NCBI GenBank assembly: GCA_018816605.1
Contig: JAHIVS010000501.1
Location: 1-10,486 of the forward strand
Source: Pseudomonadota bacterium
Lineage (GTDB): Bacteria; Desulfobacterota; Desulfobacteria; Desulfobacterales; Desulfobacteraceae
Length of the DNA stretch: 10,486 nucleotides
Reading direction: 5' to 3'
Shown: in pieces, positions 6,204 to 10,486 of the stretch
Position numbering within the stretch: the stretch's first letter is position 1
Layout of the letters: every line of letters starts with the position of its first letter
Program-made: the position numbers and the translations under genes
Notes under the pieces: model-generated
What the model was told of the DNA's origin: nothing
The model's input: only the letters and a program-made list of their open reading frames with translations
The model's database searches: none

Positions 6204-8018
6204 ATGGCACAGGTAATTTCCGACCGCAGGGATATCGAATTTGTGCTGCACGAGCAGCTAGAGGCAGAAAATTTATCAAAACTCCATGAAGGTTTTGCAG
6301 ATTTCAATAAAAAAACCATTGATCTGATCATTTCCGAAGCAAAAAACTTTGCCGTCAAAGAGATGCTGCCGACCAGCAAGGAAGGGGATGAGCAGGGTTG
6401 CACCCTTGAAAACGGCAAAGTCACCACCCCCCAATCCTTCAAACGCCTGTTTGATCTGTTCAATGAAGGCGAATGGCTGGCGCCCACGGAAGATCCCCAA
6501 TGGGGCGGTCAGGGGATGCCCAGAACCGTTGCGTCTGCTGCTGCCGAATACTTCAACGGCGCCAACTATCCGTTTATGATGTACCCGGGACTGACCCAGG
6601 GAGCCGGCCACCTGGTTGAACATTTCGGCACCCAGGAACAAAAAGACATCTACCTGAAAAATATGTATACCGGCAAATGGACCGGCACCATGCTGCTCAC
6701 CGAACCGGGTGCCGGCTCCGATGTGGGGGCCCTGACCACCAAAGCTGTTCCCAACGGAGACGGCACCTATATGATTACCGGTGAAAAAATATTTATTTCC
6801 GGCGGGGAACATGACCTGACCGAAAATATCATCCATCCGGTTCTTGCCCGCATTGAAGGGGCGCCTGCCGGCACCAAGGGGATCTCCCTATTCCTGGTTC
6901 CCAAATTCAGGGTTAATGCCGACGGCACCCCCGGGGAATTCAACGATGTCATCTGCACCGGAATTGAACACAAAATGGGTATCCACGGCAACAGCACCTG
7001 TTCCCTGTCCCTGGGTTCCAAAGGTAATTGCATCGGCACCCTTTTGGGAGAAGCCAACAAGGGCATGAAAGCCATGTTCCTGATGATGAATGCCGCCCGT
7101 CTTCTGGTGGGATTCCAGGGCTTTGCCTGTGCCACAACCGCCTATATGTATGCCCTTGACTATGCCAGAAACAGGATTCAGGGCAAGGACCTTGCCCAAT
7201 TCATGAACCCGGATGCCGAATCGGTATCCATCTTCCGCCACCCGGATGTCAGACGCCAGCTCATGATGATGAAGGTCAATGTGGAAGGCATCCGGTCCCT
7301 TCTGTATTTTGTCATGTACTGCTCGGATATGGCAAAAGTGGCCCCCACCCAGGCCGAAAAAGACAAATACCAGGGCATTGTTGAGGTCTTGACCCCCATT
7401 GCCAAAGGCTATGTCACAGACCGCTCCTTTGAGGTCTGCAGCCAGGGGATGCAGGTGTACGGAGGATATGGCTTCATCGAAGAATATCCCATGGCCCAGC
7501 TTTTACGCGACTGCCGCATCACTCTGATTTACGAAGGCACCAACGGTATCCAGGCCATGGACCTGCTGGGCCGAAAACTGGGCCTGAACAAGGGCAAACC
7601 CATCATGGACCTGTTCGGTGAAATGCAAAAAACCGTTGCAACCGCCAAAGGGGTCCCCGCACTTGCATCCCTGGCCGTCAAGATAGAAGAGGTGATGAAC
7701 AAACTGGCCGAAGTTGCCATTCACATGGGCCAGACCGCCATGTCAGAAAAGGCGCTTGCAGCTTTTGCCAATGCCCATCCCTTCCAGGATGCCACAGGAG
7801 ATACCACCATGGCATGGATGCTGCTCTGGAGGGCCACTGTGGCTGCCCAGAAGCTTGAAAAGGCCAAAAAGAAAGACATCCCCTTTTACCAGGGCATGAT
7901 CTTATCCCTCCAGTTCTATGTGGAGACACAATTGCCCATTACCTTGGGCAGGTTTGCGGCGTTGATGAACACAAGCTCCGTGGCTGTGGACATTGAGGAC
8001 ACCATGTTCCCCAGCTAA
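6204..8018 (+). CDS. Acyl-CoA dehydrogenase, long (about 600 aa) DmdC-like class
   Basis: Flavoprotein expected to introduce a 2,3-double bond into an acyl-CoA in the cytoplasm and pass electrons to ETF. It has 604 residues from the ATG at 6204, chosen because AGGAGGG lies 9 nt upstream; the in-frame upstream extension has no ribosome site. Domains in order: a short N-terminal family segment (DRRDIEFVLHEQL, residues 7-19), the helical N-terminal domain to about 160, the middle beta domain with LLTEPGAGSDVG (164-175), the C-terminal helical domain with QVYGGYGFIEEYPMAQLLRD (417-436), and an extra C-terminal domain beyond about 470. E444 in IYEGTNGIQ sits where the catalytic Glu of medium-chain dehydrogenases lies. 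Length and extra domain match the class that includes 3-methylmercaptopropionyl-CoA dehydrogenase (DmdC), but many members act on other acyl-CoAs and the substrate is not readable. The gene stands alone, with no ETF or thiolase beside it. Confidence 0.93.
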   Translation: MAQVISDRRDIEFVLHEQLEAENLSKLHEGFADFNKKTIDLIISEAKNFAVKEMLPTSKEGDEQGCTLENGKVTTPQSFKRLFDLFNEGEWLAPTEDPQWGGQGMPRTVASAAAEYFNGANYPFMMYPGLTQGAGHLVEHFGTQEQKDIYLKNMYTGKWTGTMLLTEPGAGSDVGALTTKAVPNGDGTYMITGEKIFISGGEHDLTENIIHPVLARIEGAPAGTKGISLFLVPKFRVNADGTPGEFNDVICTGIEHKMGIHGNSTCSLSLGSKGNCIGTLLGEANKGMKAMFLMMNAARLLVGFQGFACATTAYMYALDYARNRIQGKDLAQFMNPDAESVSIFRHPDVRRQLMMMKVNVEGIRSLLYFVMYCSDMAKVAPTQAEKDKYQGIVEVLTPIAKGYVTDRSFEVCSQGMQVYGGYGFIEEYPMAQLLRDCRITLIYEGTNGIQAMDLLGRKLGLNKGKPIMDLFGEMQKTVATAKGVPALASLAVKIEEVMNKLAEVAIHMGQTAMSEKALAAFANAHPFQDATGDTTMAWMLLWRATVAAQKLEKAKKKDIPFYQGMILSLQFYVETQLPITLGRFAALMNTSSVAVDIEDTMFPS

Positions 8019-8068
8019 CCCTTACAAAAACCTAAAGATATAGAATCAGCTTCTTTTCTTTTTTTGGG

Positions 8069-8103
8069 GCTGCCGGCAACCTTTATTGCCGGCAGCTTTT
8101 TTT
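8069..8103 (+). terminator. Strong intrinsic terminator after the acyl-CoA dehydrogenase
   Basis: GCTGCCGGCAA (8069-8079), a 6-nt loop, TTGCCGGCAGC (8086-8096), then seven T (8097-8103). This is a perfect 11-bp GC-rich stem with a T-tract, 51 bp after the stop codon. On the minus strand the stem is not followed by T, so it works mainly for the plus-strand transcript. Confidence 0.93.
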
Positions 8104-8184
8104 GTATTGAACCGCTGGAGGAGAGGCCCCCTTCTGCCTATTGCCGGAAAGGGCATCGGACGAGACGGCCACAGAAGCAATATC

Positions 8185-8664
8185 CTAGTTGATCCCGCCG
8201 ACCAACCCCTTAAAAACCTGTCGCAACTCCTCCTGGGTTACCCGGGGAAAACCCGGGTCCTCAAACATATCTTCCATGGGTGCCGGCGTTCCGGACCGGG
8301 CACATTGGGTGTCAACACTGTAGGTATTCATTTCAAGTTCGGTTTTATGGGGTTTTTTCTTGCGATAATTGTCCAGCCAATTGTTCGCGCTGTCATGGTC
8401 GCCGACAAACAGGACATAGATGATTTTCCCTTCACTGATACAGATCAATCTGAACCCTGCACCAAGGTCAAACTTAAGACAGTTTTTCACCCGCTTGTCT
8501 ATTTTCCTTTTAAGAAGCCCGGCACTGGCAGGGCTGTCTCCTTGAATCAGGGCCTCAATGATCTGCCTTGCCCTTTGTGCGGCAATGGAACGGGTGGTCC
8601 CCTTTCGCTCAAGGACAGCCAATTGTCGCTCAAGTTTGGGATAAACCTGTATCTGTCTGGGCAT
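8185..8664 (-). CDS. RelE/ParE-like toxin-fold protein with C-terminal extension
   Basis: A 159-residue protein. Residues about 1-103 look like a RelE/ParE-type fold: an N-terminal helical hairpin (residues 9-41), then the strand pattern RVKNCLKFDLGAGFRLICI (58-76) and KIIYVLFVGDHDSANNWLDN (80-99), which matches the 'nY..dl..gyRli......i.ll..gtHd' pattern of RelE-like ribosome-associated nucleases. A tail from about 104 is polar, then acidic (MEDMFEDP, 130-137), and ends in a predicted amphipathic helix (VTQEELRQVFKGLVG, 142-156). This is longer than the usual 85-110 residues. The ATG follows AGGGGG, and the gene starts 14 bp after the IscA/HesB-like gene, so they are probably co-transcribed. 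No separate antitoxin gene lies on either side. Toxicity is not established; it may be a domesticated member. Confidence 0.65.
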   Translation of the reverse strand: MPRQIQVYPKLERQLAVLERKGTTRSIAAQRARQIIEALIQGDSPASAGLLKRKIDKRVKNCLKFDLGAGFRLICISEGKIIYVLFVGDHDSANNWLDNYRKKKPHKTELEMNTYSVDTQCARSGTPAPMEDMFEDPGFPRVTQEELRQVFKGLVGGIN

Positions 8665-8678
8665 TGTTCCCCCTCTCT

Positions 8679-8993
8679 TTATTCGCAGCAGGAGCCGGTA
8701 CTGCCGCAGGAGCTGCAGCCCGAGCCCAGTTCCAGACTTGAACTCAAGTTAAACCCCATACCTGCATAGTCCACTTTAACCGGAGATGCTTTTTCAAAGA
8801 GGGTTTTCTCCATGATATACGCCACACCGCCATGGGTGAACACGACATCATCCGCTCGTTTTTCATCCAGGGCCATGCCCAGGCTGGGCCCGCCACATCC
8901 GCCGCTGTTGAGAAAAATCCTCACCGGCTGAACTTCTTTCCCTTCAAAATACGCCTGGACCTGTTCCTGGGCGGTTGCACTTACAATAATCAT
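8679..8993 (-). CDS. IscA/HesB-like iron-sulfur carrier family protein with Cys-rich tail
   Basis: A 104-residue protein of the A-type carrier (HesB/IscA) fold. Evidence is the opening MIIVSATAQEQVQAYF, the segment VRIFLNSGGCGGPSLGMALDE (24-44) carrying the first conserved Cys (C33), and the late stretch VDYAGMGFNLSSSL before a Gly/Ser/Cys tail. Classical IscA ends in a GCGCG motif; this protein has C93, C96, C102 and C103 (CSSC then CC), a different arrangement. The form is familiar in sulfate-reducing Desulfobacterota. It could carry or sense Fe-S or bind another metal. AGGAGAG sits a few nt upstream of the ATG. It is preceded by a run of Fe-S electron-transfer genes on the same strand, which suits an Fe-S role. 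The tail and C33 are the parts that would decide metal binding. Confidence 0.85.
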   Translation of the reverse strand: MIIVSATAQEQVQAYFEGKEVQPVRIFLNSGGCGGPSLGMALDEKRADDVVFTHGGVAYIMEKTLFEKASPVKVDYAGMGFNLSSSLELGSGCSSCGSTGSCCE

Positions 8994-9006
8994 CTGTCTC
9001 TCCTTT

Positions 9007-9029
9007 AAAAACAGGGGCCCCCCCCTTTT
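9007..9029 (-). terminator. Weak hairpin with T-tract, possible partial terminator
   Basis: On the minus strand AAAA, eight G, CCCC, TG and TTTTT follow one another between the 91-residue gene and the IscA/HesB-like gene. GGGG/CCCC plus flanking AAAA/TTTT can fold into a short stem before a T-tract. It could lower read-through or act as an mRNA end. The stem is short and the loop small, so confidence is low. Confidence 0.35.
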
Positions 9030-9036
9030 ATATTTA

Positions 9037-9312
9037 TTAAAATTCCCCGGGTGTCGGGTTCAGTTCTGCCAGGACAAACACCGGGCCGTCCTTGCCGCTC
9101 CTGTGGGTCCGGCAGGTCACAAGGTTCATCCGGCAATTGCCGTCAAACATAAGTGCATCGGACGCTTCACTTATGTTTGCCCTATAGGGTTCGGTCATGT
9201 ATCCGCAGCTTGCCTGGCGAAATCCAATGACCCCGTCTTCCCTGCCCTGTTCCAATCTCTTTTTGGATATCTGTTTTATGGGCTGATTTATGGGCTGGGC
9301 ATGAAAAATCAT
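9037..9312 (-). CDS. Short protein resembling the N-terminal end of an FrhB/FdhB-like electron-transfer subunit
   Basis: A 91-residue protein whose ATG overlaps the mvhD stop by 4 bp (ATGA, 9309-9312), which argues for coupled, real translation. Residues about 11-75 follow the pattern I know from the front of FrhB/FdhB-like iron-sulfur subunits found beside MvhD and HdrA. That pattern is a helix ending in a 'LeeGkvd.vIGy' motif (here RLEQGREDGVIGF, 19-31), then a Pro-containing segment, 'eA..LvfD..C..NL' (here SDALMFDGNCRMNL, 51-64), and a strand (GPVFVLAEL). The full-length subunits continue with a KGCD-like motif and several Fe-S cysteines. Here the frame stops right after that strand. It may be a truncated remnant or a stand-alone small subunit. 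The family match is from memory of the pattern and is moderate. Confidence 0.55.
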   Translation of the reverse strand: MIFHAQPINQPIKQISKKRLEQGREDGVIGFRQASCGYMTEPYRANISEASDALMFDGNCRMNLVTCRTHRSGKDGPVFVLAELNPTPGEF

Positions 9313-9743
9313 CCGGCCACCTCGGAAAGGATTTTGATCAGGTGGGTTGAAGGGCCCAGCCGTTTAATCTCGTCGATCACCCGGCAGGCAACATCGACAA
9401 TTTTCACGCCTTCGGCCGAGGATATCCAGGAGAACGGAAGCCGTCCCTGCTCAAGCCCGGTATGCTCCCGCAATTGTTTGATCAGGGCAAATTTGCGTCT
9501 GGCAGAGTAATTTCCTTCAAGGTAGCGGCAGTCTCCCGGGTGGCAGCCCGACACCCATACGCCGTCGGCACCGTTTCTGATGGCGCGGAGGATCATTTTC
9601 CCTGAAATGCGGCCCGAGCAGGAAACCCCGATACTTCTCATGTTCGCAGGATACTGGAACCGGCTGCCCCCTGCCGGGTCAGCAGCTCCATAGCTGCACC
9701 AATTGCACAGAAAGGTGATTATTTTAGGTTCAAACACTGCCAT
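9309..9743 (-). CDS. mvhD: MvhD-type hydrogenase/heterodisulfide reductase-linked [2Fe-2S] subunit
   Basis: Small cytoplasmic iron-sulfur protein of 144 residues, the normal size for the family. In methanogens MvhD links hydrogenase or formate dehydrogenase to HdrA in flavin-based electron bifurcation; bacteria use it with other Hdr-like complexes. Family motifs are clear: FLCNWCSYGAADPAG (residues 11-25, C13 and C16), RSIGVSCSGRIS (36-47, C42), GADGVWVSGCHPGDCRYLEGN (58-78, C67 and C72) and the late SWISSAEG segment. The five expected cysteines are all present. The start at 9743 is preferred because GGAG lies 7-8 nt upstream; an ATG 6 bp earlier is too close to that site, and the much longer open frame to 10034 runs through the upstream gene. 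It follows a CCG-domain protein and overlaps the 91-residue gene. No HdrA or hydrogenase subunit is visible. Confidence 0.92.
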   Translation of the reverse strand: MAVFEPKIITFLCNWCSYGAADPAGGSRFQYPANMRSIGVSCSGRISGKMILRAIRNGADGVWVSGCHPGDCRYLEGNYSARRKFALIKQLREHTGLEQGRLPFSWISSAEGVKIVDVACRVIDEIKRLGPSTHLIKILSEVAG

Positions 9744-9883
9744 GTCCATATCTCCGATTAAATGTCTCCTAATAAAATACGCTGTCAATCGTTGCCATGT
9801 TCTGTTCTTCTTCAAAGCCTTTAAGCCCCAGAGCCCCCGAGCGGCAGGACGCAACTCACAGTCCGCATCCCTTGCCAAGGACA
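9744..9883 (-). other. Intergenic spacer between CCG protein and mvhD
   Basis: 140 bp with no frame that has a start and family likeness. On the minus strand it contains the near-repeat CTCGGGGG/CTCTGGGG (around 9824-9840) in a GC-rich stretch, then an A-rich stretch, and two possible ribosome sites: AGGAG followed by a short gap without a start, and GGAG just before mvhD. I find no clear promoter or terminator. Confidence 0.5.
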
Positions 9884-10486
9884 CTAGCGCCCATACGCGG
9901 CCAGATCCGGCCCCAGGTAGGTCCGTTCGTTTTCGCCCAATATCCCCAAAGAAAGACAGATCAAGGTCCACAGATGCACGGTGTGGTAATCGGCCTTGTG
10001 GTGATGGGCCAGGTCCTCTATCTGGGCATGACAATTGTGACAGGGGGTGACCACATAGGCGGCGCCGGTGGCCATGATCTGATCAAATTTTGTCCGGCCG
10101 TATTGCCGCCGTTCCTCTGTATAGCCAGCCTGGAGGGCGCCGCCGCCGCCGCCGCAGCAATAGTTATTGGATTTATTGGGGGTCATCTCCACCAGATTGT
10201 CTTCTCCGACAACCTGCTGGACCACATAGCGCAGGTCATCGGCAAACCGATCGCCCAGGGATTTTCGGACCACATTGCAGGGGTCCTGGACCGTGAACTT
10301 GATATTGGTTTCATTCCAGTCGGAGTTGACCGGCAGCTTGCCTTCTTTAATCCATTGGGCATAGTATTCGACAATGCTTTTAAATTCAAACGTGTGGGGA
10401 ATATTAAAGCGCTGCAGGCCGGACCAGACTGCAAAGACCGAATGGCCGCATTCGGTATTGACGAACACCTTGCACCCCAGTTTATC
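9884..10486 (-). CDS. CCG-domain iron-sulfur oxidoreductase, HdrB/HdrD-like (C-terminal part only)
   Basis: The frame is open to the right edge; the last 200 residues are visible. They contain a complete cysteine-rich CCG domain. In fragment numbering C70 lies in DPCNVVR, C110 and C111 in NYCCGGGGG, and C149 and C152 in TPCHNCHAQ, giving CX39CCX37CXXC. This is close to the CX31-39CCX35-36CXXC rule for HdrB/HdrD. An earlier ECGHS motif (C13 of the fragment) belongs to the linker after the first CCG half. Such domains hold a noncubane [4Fe-4S] cluster in HdrB and occur in many thiol/disulfide or menaquinol-linked reductases of sulfate reducers. The missing front part may hold an N-terminal ferredoxin domain and a first CCG domain. 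Likely the first visible gene of a unit with mvhD, which follows after 140 bp. Confidence 0.9.
   Translation of the reverse strand, partial: DKLGCKVFVNTECGHSVFAVWSGLQRFNIPHTFEFKSIVEYYAQWIKEGKLPVNSDWNETNIKFTVQDPCNVVRKSLGDRFADDLRYVVQQVVGEDNLVEMTPNKSNNYCCGGGGGALQAGYTEERRQYGRTKFDQIMATGAAYVVTPCHNCHAQIEDLAHHHKADYHTVHLWTLICLSLGILGENERTYLGPDLAAYGR

Noticed and set aside
6276..6836. 186-codon minus-strand frame inside the acyl-CoA dehydrogenase gene
   Set aside because: Mirror frame of a strongly conserved enzyme gene; no independent support.
8086..8769. 227-codon plus-strand frame after the terminator
   Set aside because: Antisense to the RelE-like gene and part of the IscA/HesB-like gene; begins inside the terminator hairpin.
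9744..10034. Long N-terminal extension of the MvhD frame
   Set aside because: It overlaps the CCG gene in another frame, lacks family likeness, and the normal MvhD start has a GGAG at proper spacing.
1..10486. CRISPR array, tRNA, rRNA, transposase or integrase genes
   Set aside because: Looked for regularly spaced repeats, cloverleaf-like GC-rich stems and transposase motifs; none seen.

Overview
The window looks like the chromosome of a strictly anaerobic, probably sulfate-reducing member of the Desulfobacterota (Desulfobacteraceae-like). This rests on protein style only: an MvhD protein next to an HdrB/HdrD-type CCG protein, a desulfobacterial IscA/HesB-like protein, and a roughly 600-residue acyl-CoA dehydrogenase of the DmdC-like class. 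No rRNA or marker gene is present to fix the taxon. Base composition is moderate, with a clearly AT-rich intergenic centre.

Layout: (1) 1-5465, minus strand: a complete five-gene peptide/nickel-type ABC importer operon in the order binding protein (dppA), permease (dppB), permease (dppC), ATPase (dppD), ATPase (dppF). The last gene runs off the left edge. Spacing is tight, with a 4-bp overlap at dppB/dppC. The exception is the dppA-dppB junction, which holds a perfect 12-bp stem-loop and is followed by a poorly initiated dppB. (2) 5466-6203: a divergent, AT-rich control region of about 740 bp, with several dyads, promoter-like boxes and a GC-richer island, but no convincing gene. (3) 6204-8018, plus strand: one acyl-CoA dehydrogenase gene, apparently monocistronic, closed by a strong intrinsic terminator. 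(4) 8185-10486, minus strand: a run of five genes that starts beyond the right edge. They are a CCG-domain iron-sulfur oxidoreductase (C-terminal part), an MvhD-type [2Fe-2S] protein, a 91-residue protein resembling only the front end of a larger electron-transfer subunit and overlapping mvhD by 4 bp, an IscA/HesB-like protein with a Cys-rich tail, and a RelE/ParE-like toxin-fold protein with a C-terminal extension.

How the parts may fit: the importer brings in peptides or similar small solutes, and the dehydrogenase feeds beta-oxidation-type carbon flow. The right-hand cluster handles cytoplasmic low-potential electron transfer of the Hdr/Mvh type. No HdrA, hydrogenase or ETF gene is visible, so electron partners must lie outside. 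I see no clearly new defence or mobile system. The most interesting spots are the right-hand cluster (short FrhB-like protein, unusual A-type carrier, toxin-like gene without an antitoxin) and the cluster of dyads in front of the dehydrogenase.
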